A stretch of DNA of 64,000 nucleotides, from positions 3,038,001 to 3,102,000 of the forward strand of contig JAWWNJ010000010.1 in assembly GCA_037176885.1 (NCBI GenBank), given 5' to 3'. Position 1 is the stretch's first letter. Every line of letters begins with the position of its first letter. The translations under genes were made by a program, and so were the position numbers. The stretch comes from Favolaschia claudopus. Taxonomy: Eukaryota > Basidiomycota > Agaricomycetes > Agaricales > Mycenaceae. Under the pieces are notes generated by a model. It was not told where the DNA came from. It saw nothing but the letters and a program-made list of their open reading frames with translations, and did not search any database. This document shows positions 54,104-63,664 of this stretch, one piece after another.

Positions 54104-54688
54104 GCAAAGAGAAAAGAATATTATGGGAGAAGACGTTCCTATGAGGCACTGTTTAAATAGTAAACACTGCTGAGGAGATGTCTTGCCTGTGATTATTTGA
54201 ATCAGATTTTGTATTGATCATAAGCGGGATGGAGGAAAGTAAAGGAGTGAGACTTGAAGTCTAGGCTTGCCAAGACTTAGAGGCGCACAATATCCAGTGG
54301 AATAAGGGCTTCAAGGAGCATGTAGGCGGTCACGGCAATGGAGTCGTTCACAAAAAGGCTTCCGCGGCGGCTTGAAGTACTTGAGAAGTTGAAGTAGAAC
54401 TGGACGATTGGAGTTCTATTTTTGGAATTCTGAGCGCGGAAAAAGAGTCTTACCACTCCTGAGATGTCCAAGAGACTGCGGGAAATCGGACGAAGTTGGC
54501 TTGACAAAACAATTGTATTGCAAGCACTGCTATGTATATACGAGACACCCGGGGATTTGGACAGTTGCTGGTTGAACAGCAAATATGTGCGGTTGAACGC
54601 ACGACGATACGATAGGGAACACTGAGAGTCGACGGTTTATGTGTCTAAAGAGCGAAGGCACATAGGTATATAGGCCGCGGAAGGACGA
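54104..54688. other. Spacer between antisense genes A and B
   Basis: About 585 bp, presumably the promoter of gene A and the 3' end of gene B. The minus-strand open frame at 54277-54582 shows no domain and is probably chance. CCGCGG sites lie at 54362 and 54675. Confidence 0.45.
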
Positions 54689-56385
54689 TCAAGTCTAGAA
54701 GGCGGAAAGGTTTAACTGGAGAGCTATAAAAATAAACACAGAGACATACCGCGGAACTAGCGGGGCGCATAATGGGATCCTCGTTGTCGGCATGATGGAT
54801 CTTCATGAGCTGCTCGAGCTGGTCATCCATCTCCTCGTAGGCGCGAAGCCAGTAGCGATACTTGAAGGAAGCGGCGGCCATGTTGCGGCGGAGGTAGCGC
54901 TCGCGAGCCTTGAAACCTTGCGCGTCCAAGTGCTTGAGTTGGTTCTGAGAAACCTTCCAGGTCTTGTTGACATCGTCCGAACGCATGATGGCGATGAGGT
55001 CCTTGTCCATGGAGTCTAAAATAAAAATTAGACGAAATTAGATCAAGGAGAAGATGAACTCGTACCAGGGACTTTGGGCTCGTAGTCGAGGTCGACGTCA
55101 TCCGGTTCGGTACGGGCACGCTTGTTGCTGCGGTTGGACACAGGGTTCAACGACAAAGCAGGCTATGAGCGAGAATTAAGCAGAGAAACAGAGTTGACGA
55201 ACATTTCACGCACCATAAGTGGTTCCGCGGGCGCCATCTACAACAATTGATGAACGTTAAGCGAGAATTCAACCGTGGGATATGGGTTACGTACCTTCTC
55301 GTCCTCGTCAGGACAAGTGGAAGATGTGTCGGAGTTCTTCACCTTGGGGCCTTTGCCCTAATAAAACGATGTTATAAAAATAGAACAAAGTGAAAAGGCG
55401 AACGCACAGGAACTTTACGAACATTTTTGAACATGTCCTCTGGAACGGGATCGTCAATGATGCGCACGGATTTGCCGTCGTCTTGAGGAGCCTTACCGGC
55501 AGGGATACCGTCCTTGGGTTTGACAGGGCAGTTGTCCTGGCCGTGCTGGTGAGAAGAGCAAGACGAGCAAACGGAAATCTGGGTGAATGAAGAGGAAAGT
55601 GCAGAGGGATAAAAATAGACGCACAGTGTCGTTCTTGACCTTGGGCGCACTATTCTTCTGGAAGGAGAGACCAGGGGGCAAAGAGGAGCCTCCTGCGCGA
55701 TAGTTGGCTCCCATGGCAGCGATATAGAGAGGGTTGATTCTACCTTCGTCCTTGTCGAGATCCATCTGGAGTTGGTTAATACCATAGATAATCTTCGTAA
55801 CGTCTGAGGAATACCTGATCAGCGACGGAAGCTTCCTCCGCGGAGTCGTCGTCCCCGGAATCGTCGATGACTTCAACAGACTTACCCTGCATTATAGAGG
55901 ACAGTTCAGGACCAGGAGGCATGCGACGAACACGAGAAAGCACCTGTTGAACTTGAGCCTTAGCACGGTGGCCCTTGATGGCTGCCGCGGCCTTGTCGCG
56001 CTTGCTATTCTTGGCGTTGTGGTAGTTGTTGAGCATGCGGTCGATAGCGCCAAGCTGGGAAGTGGGGATCTTGAACTTGGAGATCTTGTACTCGTCCCTC
56101 ATAGCGTTGGAGGCGGCAGTAAGAGCAGTGACGACCTTCTCGTTGGAGGGGTGCTGAAGGGACTGAGCGAACAGTTTGAAGTCCGACTAAAAATAGACAG
56201 AGTCAGCGCGGAAAGCGTTTGGGCATGCAAAAATATGGACGAACCGCCGCGGCTGCGAACGTGCTGAGCGTAGAGTGAATGACAGCCGCAGGGAGAGAGT
56301 CTCTGAGGGCGAGGACCCGTTGAGAGTCGCGTTCAGCTTCAAGGATAAGGTTGGACGCTTCGATGAGCGCAGAGCGTGGTGCCAT
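54689..56385 (-). CDS. Gypsy antisense gene B: about 426-residue intron-rich protein of unknown function
   Basis: Nine exons fit in phase: 56385..56245, 56186..55815, 55765..55625, 55578..55408, 55357..55295, 55237..55214, 55162..55066, 55015..54750 and 54694..54689 (1,281 nt). The introns are 49-61 nt, often with CTATTTTTAG-like or TTAAC-containing 3' parts. The last splice is the least certain. Residues include a helical N-terminus, ISVCSSCSSHQHGQDNC (only half of a zinc cluster), NRSNKRARTEP (a possible nuclear localisation signal), acidic runs (DDSGDDDSAEEAS), and a helical end (RYWLRAYEEMDDQLEQLMK). I recognise no family. The nine consistent exons show that this is a real spliced gene and not a shadow of another frame. 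A nuclear role is inferred only. Confidence 0.7.
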
Positions 56386-57441
56386 GGCATGCGATGAAGG
56401 CCTGTAGGCGACGAAGAAATGAGCAGAGAACAGAAGTCAATTTATAGTTTTGACTAGGAGAGCTTGGTTAAAATTTTAATGCCCGGCTACGATCGTAAAA
56501 ATGAGCCAAGGCTGTTGGTTGCACCTCTAACTGAATTGAATATGCGAGGACGCATCTTTTTTCTTTGGTGAGGGGGAGAATATAGAGCAACAGACAACCG
56601 CGGGAGGGTATTGCGCCACCGCGGGCCTTGCAAATTTACCCATAAAGAGGCAGGGAAATTTCGTTTTGCTAAAATTAGACGACTTTGAGCTAGAGCGTTG
56701 CAAAAGCCAAGTTGCGGAAGAGTTTTAAGGCTGAATAATGTCGATCGGTTTCTATACGATCGATTTTAAGAGGCAGTTAGGGATGATAGTGGGTATTCTA
56801 TGAAGCAAGAGGCTTGTTAGAATATACCGGCGGGAGTGCAGAACTCGACTCTGGGTGTACGTTCAGAAGTACTCGAGAGAAAGTTAAGCTGTACTAAAAA
56901 TAGACCCGCGGAAAACTGAAAGAGAAGAGTTTGACGAGAGGAAACTTTTTGACGACTTGAAGAAAAGTGTCAATTAAGTGTCAGGCGTGACTTCTGATTG
57001 AAGTACAGGAGAAATTGGGCTGATTCCAATAAAAGTTGAAGAAGGATTTTGACGACGGACTTGGTCAAAATTCTTCTTTCGGCAATCTCCGACGGATTGA
57101 TGGCGGCATGATGGCCGTTTGATGTTCAACTCAGTGGAATTTACTTAATGAAGTTCACACGGTTGAAAAGAGACAGTGAGATAGGCGCCGTTGGGCGCTT
57201 GCGCATTTGAACTCTAAGTAGTAAAGTTCACAAGCAAAGTAAACTAAGGCTAATACTACTGAGTTGGGATATGTACAAAAGAGTCGTTTTTTGGGAGTTG
57301 GTCTACGATACGGCTGGAGACAACAGCACTACAGAAGAAATATCTTCGATTGTTTAAGGACTGGAAGAGGACAGTCCGAGTACATGCGTAAGTAGATAAC
57401 AATTTGCAAAGGTTCGAAACGAACGCGAACAGCGCGAGAGT
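56386..57441. other. Spacer between antisense genes B and C, with a composite CTAAAAATAGAC-CCGCGG motif
   Basis: No protein gene seen. Upstream of gene B, 56893-56911 reads ACTAAAAATAGAC followed by CCGCGG. The same arrangement occurs upstream of gene C at 58690-58709. On the minus strand CTATTTTTAG could be a 3' splice site of a leader intron. Two CCGCGG sites sit 21 bp apart at 56598 and 56619. Confidence 0.5.
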
Positions 57442-58344
57442 TTAGCCACGATCCACCTGCTTGCCCTTGTCCGCCTTGGACGGCGTCTCCACCCCCTTGC
57501 CTTTGCGCGCCTTTGACGAACTGGGAGTGGGGGACTCCAACAAAGGGGCGGGACCAAACGAAGGAAGAGGTGTCGAAGGAGGAGCCGCAGATTGTGAGGT
57601 GGACGCCGCGGGCTCCGCTGGGGACGTCGTCTTAGAAGAGGAAGCAACGGGCGCAGACGAAGGACCCGCGGAGGTCAAATCGTCGAAGGAAACGATGGGC
57701 CGTACTTTGGGATCCACCGTACCGAGGACGCCCTTGAGTTCCAACCCGGGGATAAGGCGGTTGGAGAACTCTGGGTGGTAGACGTGCTCGGAAACAACAC
57801 CCGCTTCGTCCGTCACAGGGATCGCGCTAGAAGTCGCCTCGTGCGCAACGAAATCTTGTTCCATCTCGTGGAAGGATTTCTTGGACAGGACGTGCGCTAC
57901 GAATTCCCGCGCAAGGTCCGCTCCCTCCTGGTCCTCGAAGAAGTCGTTGAACTGTTCCATGGCAAGGGAACGTTCGGCGCCGGAGATCGTCAGGGCAGTA
58001 TCTTGAGCTTGCAAACGGAGATTGCTACAGGCGCGAGCGTGTGCGAAGCTGGTGAACTGCGCGTCCTCGTACGCCTGAACGAGACGTTGGAGCGCGGAGG
58101 CAATGGTGTGTGGCGCGACTGCCATGAAGGGACGCATACACTCGACGAACCGTTTGAATGTGGCCGGGGTCCAGTTGAATGAACATTGATGTTTATAATG
58201 GGCACAGCGGACGCACACGGCGGAACGTCCACCGACGGGCCGGCATTCAGCGAAGTTGAGAATGCAATTGAGGCAGGGATAGGCAACTTTGGAAAGCAAA
58301 GGAGGGACCAACGAGCTCTGTACATAGGAAGTGGGGATCTTCAT
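57442..58344 (-). CDS. Gypsy antisense gene C: 300-residue protein with a Zn2Cys6-spaced cluster
   Basis: ATG at 58344 starts an uninterrupted 300-codon frame. Near the N-terminus it has CLNCILNFAEC, then CVRCAHYKHQC, that is CX2CX6CX9CX2CX6C, which fits the spacing of the fungal Zn(II)2Cys6 binuclear cluster. The basic residues usual between the second and third Cys are absent, so DNA binding is not assured. A helical middle (ASALQRLVQAYEDAQF) and a long Pro/Ser/Ala tail rich in Lys near the end (KARKGKGVETPSKADKGKQ) follow. A leader intron is likely at 58434..58365 (GTGCGT donor, TTTAACTTTAG acceptor), joined to an exon that is open but has no ATG. Gene C could be a regulator of the element. 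That is inference. Confidence 0.75.
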   Translation of the reverse strand: MKIPTSYVQSSLVPPLLSKVAYPCLNCILNFAECRPVGGRSAVCVRCAHYKHQCSFNWTPATFKRFVECMRPFMAVAPHTIASALQRLVQAYEDAQFTSFAHARACSNLRLQAQDTALTISGAERSLAMEQFNDFFEDQEGADLAREFVAHVLSKKSFHEMEQDFVAHEATSSAIPVTDEAGVVSEHVYHPEFSNRLIPGLELKGVLGTVDPKVRPIVSFDDLTSAGPSSAPVASSSKTTSPAEPAASTSQSAAPPSTPLPSFGPAPLLESPTPSSSKARKGKGVETPSKADKGKQVDRG

Positions 58345-58799
58345 GAGCGCGGGAGCAGGGAGACCTAAAGTTAAAGAGAAAGAGAGTTAGTAAAAAGTAA
58401 GTAGAGATTAGATAAAGCGGAAGTGCAGACGCACTTAGGATTAGGGTTGGTGGAGTCCAGGACGGCGAAAATTTGAACGAGTCGAAAAATATAAGGAAAA
58501 GAGGTGCAGAACCCCTGTCCGAATATTTCAGACAGAAAGTGTCAATGACGTCATATGCCGTAATGATTGGCGTCCGCGGAAGCAGCTGTCAAAATCAAAG
58601 ACGGAACGTCTTAGCGAGTAGTGCATGAGGACTTGACGAAAAACAAGTCGCTCGAGGAAAAAGGGACAGTGAAGTAGTTTGCAGTTGGTCTAAAAATAGA
58701 CGTCCGCGGGAGTTGTCATCCTTGCGGTCCACTAAATTTGAAGCCAAAAATAAGCACGGATTTTGGTGCTGGCTATAGACCGGGGACGGTCTAGATTTA
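58345..58799 (-). promoter_or_regulatory. 5' leader and probable promoter region of antisense gene C
   Basis: The region contains a likely leader intron (58434..58365), CCGCGG sites at 58574 and 58704, and the CTAAAAATAGAC motif next to the second site. No ATG-initiated frame extends gene C upstream. Confidence 0.45.
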
Positions 58800-58811
58800 G
58801 TGAAGGGGAGA
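58800..58811 (+). other. Polypurine tract
   Basis: GTGAAGGGGAGA directly precedes the 3' LTR. This is the expected position of the plus-strand primer. Confidence 0.7.
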
Positions 58812-60601
58812 TGTAACGACTGGCCATTTTTGCGCGTTATATCTGGCTATTTTAAGTCAAGTGCGGCCCTAAACACCCCAACTACCCGCCACGACTATAG
58901 TCTTACTCGACTATCAATAGGAAGTCAGTACCTCTGTTGGTGACACTAAGGAGGGTCAAAGTGAGCTCCGAGCTGTTGACCGTAAAACCCATTACAGGAG
59001 AAAGGCATTATATTAATAAAGCCTACTGCAGTACTATGGATCTGTTCTATAACAGAACCCTCGGAGAGAGTGACGAAGAGTCAAGTACCTGGTGTACTAC
59101 GGACTTAGACGAAGGTCTATCAGGATGTAGAAGGCGCCGCGGCGGCTAATCAGTCAATGGACAGATGCCGCGGGCTGCCGACTATAAATAAACGGCTGGA
59201 ACAGCGGAAAGGGATCTCATACAGGAGATGCCGGTGCTAGGATCAGAAGGCAGAGTTATGGCAAGACATGAGGTCTTTTGACAGGAGTGATGATGTGTGA
59301 TGCTGAAGCCGGACAAGTGCGGCAACTTCATTAGAAATCTATTTCTATATTGGAGTCAGCGCGGATGACTTGGTGGCTTGATAAATTGGACAACAGACGA
59401 GCCTGTGATATTGCGAGTGAATAGGAATGTCCCAAGAATAGTCTTAGGAGTTATTAGAGGCGTTGATGGCACCACCGGAAGGGTTGCCGCCAGTGACGGA
59501 TTGACGAGATCATCAATGATGGCGTTCCGCGGGCTTCCGCAATTCAGTGATTCAACCGTGGGAGTCATAATGGCTGACTTTCTACCGTTGGATCGACAAG
59601 CCAAGAGGCTGCCGAAGGTCCGCCGGGACACCCAAATACCAATATACCATCTCTCTACTCAATTGGATCGACATTGCTTACTCTGTACTATTTATGTGAT
59701 GTATTTCTTGGCATTAGTATAAAAGGACCTGTATTTCTCGTTGAGCTGGAGGACATCGCGCTCAGTCTATTGGACAGCGTTGGTGAACTCAGGCAGCAAC
59801 GTAGAGGCATATATAAAGATATTGTCTACTCGTTTGTCTTAATAGAAATTGTGTTGAAGTTCAGTTCAAGTGTGAATCTAAGCATCGTTTCGAGAGTGTT
59901 CACCCGCGGAGGCTTTGCTTTCGAGTAGCTTTGTCGTGGCCTTAGTGTGTAAGGAACTGCCTGCCTCTACTGCCCGCGGACTGCCTATCTCATTGTGAAG
60001 ATACGTGTGCTCGAGAGTGAACTAGTATCTCCCTGAGTCTGAGGAAGAGTGGAACTGTCCATCTGCTGAAGCATTGCGTTGGGACTGCTGGCGCATAACC
60101 GGAAGAGATCTGATTAGTCCTCGTCTGAAAGGCTTGTGCTATATAAAGGAGTGTCAAAGGTTCCTGGAATTTGGAGGTTCAGGTCTATAGCGTAACTGGC
60201 GCTATAAGAATTGTGCATTCTGCCGCGGAAACTGTTTGTGGCCATTGTTTCAATCTCGCCCTGATATTCAACTGCGTTGGGTATCTTGTATCCTACCGTT
60301 TATAGTTCCTATTTTTAGGAAAGGTCCGCGGACGGAATCACTTCCATCTACGGTGTGTGAGAGCGTGTTTTGTGCAAGGTTCTTGCTTGCAAGTCGACTT
60401 ATATCCTCGTCACTGAGACATCTGGATTTCGGATCGAACCCCACGAACTCTTCGAGAGACATTTGAGTGTATCTTGTTGAGATATTTGTGTTGTAGTGTT
60501 GTGTGTGTTGGTTGATTGTGTTATATATATATATTGGTGGTAGATTCTCTGCTGCGCTATATTTAGCACTTCTGTCGATATATTCAAGTGTCAGCGTTAC
60601 A
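58812..60601 (+). repeat. Gypsy 3' LTR (1,790 bp)
   Basis: Same length and, as far as I can see, the same sequence as the 5' LTR. The CCGC word follows at 60602-60605. Confidence 0.93.
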
Positions 60602-62784
60602 CCGCTGTCGGGCAAGACACGCCTGTCCTCCAGATAGGTCGGGGGCCCGTGTATCTTCCTAAAACCGACATTGTGACTGGGAGTGGTCGAGAGCCAGGGA
60701 GGGGGGGGGCGGTGTTCTGGATGAGGATGAGAAGAGTGAGGAGCGTCAGTCGTAGAGGAGTGGGTGAAAGCTTTCGCGACGAAGGCGGGGAGGTAACGAA
60801 GACAAATGGTACGTCACCGTCTTCCGTGTCGAGCCGCGTCGGGACGGCGCTCACTAAACTCCAGCAGGCACGCGGGCGATACATGGCAGGGCTGCGGATG
60901 CGGCCATGGACGTGAAGAGATCGGGAGGAGTCATGGACTGGAAAGAGGAAAATACCACCTCAAGTCAATCTCAAGTGAGGACACGCTCGCCCCGCCCGCG
61001 CGCGATAACGAATTTGATTCACTGCCGCTACGCTCGTGTTATAGTATGCCGCTGTGTCTCCGTGTGACGTAGCCCGCCCATCTCGAGTTCCCATCCCGCA
61101 TTCTCGCATTCTTCGTCTTCAGGAAGCTCCGCCTCTCGCGCCCGCCCCCTTCGTCAGTTTCTTGACGGACTCCCAGCCCGTCGTGTCCACGGGATCGGCA
61201 TCGTGTTCTCGGCGCTCGAGAATTGGGCCGTATCCGATCTGAGGTGTTTGCGTAAACGGGGTGCAGGAGGGGAAGATGGAGATGATCGGTGGAGGCGGAG
61301 GATGGTGTGAGCTGGGGATCGACGGGCGGGCATGTTGGTGCGGATGTCGGAGAATGGGGAACGAGCAAGGAGAAACTGGACAGCGGGGTATGGTGGAACA
61401 ACGAAGGGGAGTTGGGGGACACCGGGAGACGCTGCTGGAGGAGGATGAGGATGCCGTCGAGCCGCAGGTGGAGGGATTGGGTGTGAGGGGAAGGGCAGGG
61501 AGAAGGAGAATGGGCGGCGATGAAGGAGGAGGGGATGTTGTCGGATGTGACCAAGACGCACGCTGCCGCCAGGCGTCAACCTCGAGAAGGGGCGCTTATT
61601 CCCTTCGCCTTGCGTATTCCCAAATAACCCGACACTCTTAGACGCAAAGATACATCGTCGGTTCTCAGGTCGCTGCGTGTAGGCCCGGGGCCTCGTAGAC
61701 ACGGCGGACGAATCGTGGTGGCAGGAGGGTGCTATGACGTTTCCTCTGGCAGTGTACATAGAGAAGGATGACGACGAATACGACGAGGTGTGTACTCACT
61801 TCCTCTACTCCATCGTCATCTGTCTCATTCGTGACCGCAGGGAAATGCTAACGATGTATCAGATTGGGCTGAGAAAGCAGAAGCAGGAGCGGCTCACCGT
61901 ACCTCGCCGAGCGCGACCTACTGGTATCATGTCCTGCGCCTTTCCTGTCAGTCGCTCAAGCGGCATCACGGCTCGCTGCAGCATCTTTACTCCCACTTCG
62001 CCCACGTTTCACACGACGCCGCCTCGCGACCTTTGTTTGCTCCAGCATGCTGGCATCCCCAACGTCGTATCAGTCCCGCCATTCATTTGGATTCTGCCTC
62101 CATTCCGTTGCTGGCATCTTCGTTGTCTGCTGCTTTCCGGGACCCCTACGACGATGCAGCAGGATGTACCGCGGGATGAGCTGATGTGGGAGAAATAGAG
62201 GTAGAGGTGGTGGGTCGAGGAGCGGGGATGGAAGGGGTGGAGGAACAGACAAATGCAGAGGTACGAAGATCGAGCTCAGTGTGCTGGCGGGCTTGGACCT
62301 TCGTGACAGCCGCCTTTGCGTCCTTCTCAATCCCCTCTCGAGCGGAAATCTGGTCGGTGGCTCTCTGCACGTCGAAAGCGACTTCAGAAGATGACGAGCC
62401 GCTGCTGCCTGCTCGCATCGATCCGGCGCTGCCCTTTCCGTGTCAGCGGTCCACGGATAACTGCTATGGGAGTTGGCCTATCTTCGTCTTCCCTTTTCTC
62501 GTGTCGTTGTGGGAGCGGTATGGGTGCCCCGATGCCTGTATGAAGATCTGGATGACCCGCTTCTCCGCCGCAGGCTAGGGCTTTGGAGTCTCACTCAGCT
62601 TGCACTCTGCGTCGCATTTAAATTTCCTAGGCGTGGCGGCAGCGATGACGTGTCACAGCGCTTTGAGCTGTATTGGAGGTTAGCAGGATGGAGCGCGCGG
62701 GTGCTAAGCGAACGTCTCGAGAAGCGTGTGCGGACTGGCTACAGCGCTGGGGACTCCTTGCGTGGTTAGATGTAGGCAAGCGTT

Positions 62785-63185
62785 CGCCGTGATGACGGCT
62801 TCCCGTTTGGGCAATATCCGCTCAATAAGGAAGTACATCCGTACTTTCAAAGCTACGTCTTGTGTAGCTCGCTCTATGGACTCTCTCTTGTTTCTAATAC
62901 CCTATGATCTACACATAAAACTCAATATGGAATTAACATCACTTGTTCAAACGACCACTGGTCCACAATACAATGCCAAGTTCAGTGCTGCTGCAAGGGA
63001 TGGAGTACATCTTTTGCACAACTGCAAATTCATTCAACTACGGGGAAGATGTGTCAGATTTAATAATTGATTCCCCTCAGATATGGTAATAACGAATAAC
63101 GCGAGGGGAGGCGAGTTAGTTGCAAAGTGAGCGGTGGCGAGCGCGTCTCGGACGTACTTCCAAAACGGGAAGCCGTCATCATGCC
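62785..63185. mobile_element. Small inverted-repeat insertion in R3 (MITE-like remnant)
   Basis: TGATGACGGCTTCCCGTTT at about 62791 recurs inverted at about 63157-63175 (AAACGGGAAGCCGTCATCA), with GGAAGTAC on the inner side of both. The left copy has about 20 bp more between the two words. It is absent at the matching place in R1 and R2. Ends and duplication could not be fixed. Confidence 0.4.
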
Positions 63186-63238
63186 GCCCTGTTCATCATT
63201 GATGGATGTCGCTCCTCAGCGTGACCCCTCGACAAATC

Positions 63239-63292
63239 CAAGACTTTATATACGTTTGAACGACTATCTTCCAAAGAGTATATAAAGTCTTG
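63239..63292. repeat. Perfect 15-bp hairpin stem with 24-nt loop
   Basis: CAAGACTTTATATAC at 63239-63253 is the exact inverse complement of 63278-63292. The stem is AT-rich with TATATA on both sides. The role is unknown. It lies in the sequence inserted in R3. Confidence 0.6.
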
Positions 63293-63410
63293 TTACGAGA
63301 CTAGGTCAGATGCGCTGAAAGCTTCAGATGGCTTCATGGCTGCGAGTCGGCTTTCTTCGGCCGTCGGCCGATAATCGGACTTGCCTCGCTTTCACTTGAC
63401 TTTCATCGTT

Positions 63411-63664
63411 GCGGAATTTCGTTTATGAATGAATGGTCACTGGTGCTGCATGAAACAAAATATTGTGTTTCTCGCAAGGGTCGTGAATTCTTTTGCTTTC
63501 ACCCCTCATTTCATCAGTAATATTGTGATCGACTTTCGAACTACTTACTAGTAGTAGCTGTGCTTTGGGACACATCTACGAGTCTCCCTTTGGTCTCCCT
63601 AGAGTCTAACCAAGGGCCAATTTTTTCAAGCAATATCAGATACACTTATATTGATTCCGTTCAA
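63411..63664. other. Spacer between R3 and TM4, similar to the R1-TM2 spacer
   Basis: TTTTGCTTTCACCCCTCATTT near 63490 recurs as TTTTGCTTTCACCCTTCATTT near 12450 between R1 and TM2. The spacer therefore belongs to the duplicated unit. Confidence 0.5.

Larger units (their letters stand above)
43944..60601 (+). mobile_element. Giant Ty3/gypsy LTR retrotransposon (16.66 kb) with antisense accessory genes
   Basis: Two 1,790-bp LTRs, TGTAACG...CGTTACA, flank 13.08 kb. The same 4-bp word CCGC lies on both sides (43940-43943, 60602-60605). Sense frames give Gag, a zinc knuckle, an aspartic protease and a Pol with RT-RNase H-integrase, which is the Ty3/gypsy order. Between pol and the 3' LTR lie 5.5 kb with three minus-strand genes (53.4-58.3 kb). 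Typical fungal gypsy elements are 5-10 kb, so this one is unusually long. All large frames are open and the LTRs look identical, so the copy is recent and may be able to move. The element splits repeat R3. The hexamer CCGCGG is spread over the entire element (separate entry). Confidence 0.92.
43944..60601 (+). repeat. Dispersed CCGCGG motif array (50 sites within the gypsy element)
   Basis: By eye, CCGCGG starts at 44269, 44300, 44659, 45036, 45106, 45355, 45458, 46124, 46662, 47444, 47568, 47619, 48113, 48217, 48335, 48569, 49019, 49429, 49813, 50477, 50684, 50869, 51421, 51805, 51977, 52663, 52981, 53095, 53349, 54362, 54675, 54749, 55225, 55838, 55985, 56247, 56598, 56619, 56906, 57606, 57666, 58574 and 58704. 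It occurs again at seven LTR sites from 59137 to 60326. Of the 43 non-duplicated sites, the next base is A in 27, G in 12, C in 4 and T in none, while the preceding base is mixed. Outside the element I found about ten in 47 kb. Confidence 0.85.
60602..63410. repeat. R3, right part: continuation of the long GC-rich repeat
   Basis: The sequence resumes the R family where the gypsy element split it. The tail (GAGAAGCGTGTGCGGACTGG near 62720, and CTTTCTTCGGCC near 63350) matches the ends of R1 and R2. Between about 62770 and 63340 extra sequence absent from R1 and R2 is inserted. No conserved frame. Confidence 0.5.

Noticed and set aside
55793..55814. 22-nt intron in gene B (GTATTC...GAAG)
   Set aside because: Too short. 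The next acceptor (TTAAC...CCAG, intron 55814..55766, 49 nt) gives a normal intron and keeps the frame.
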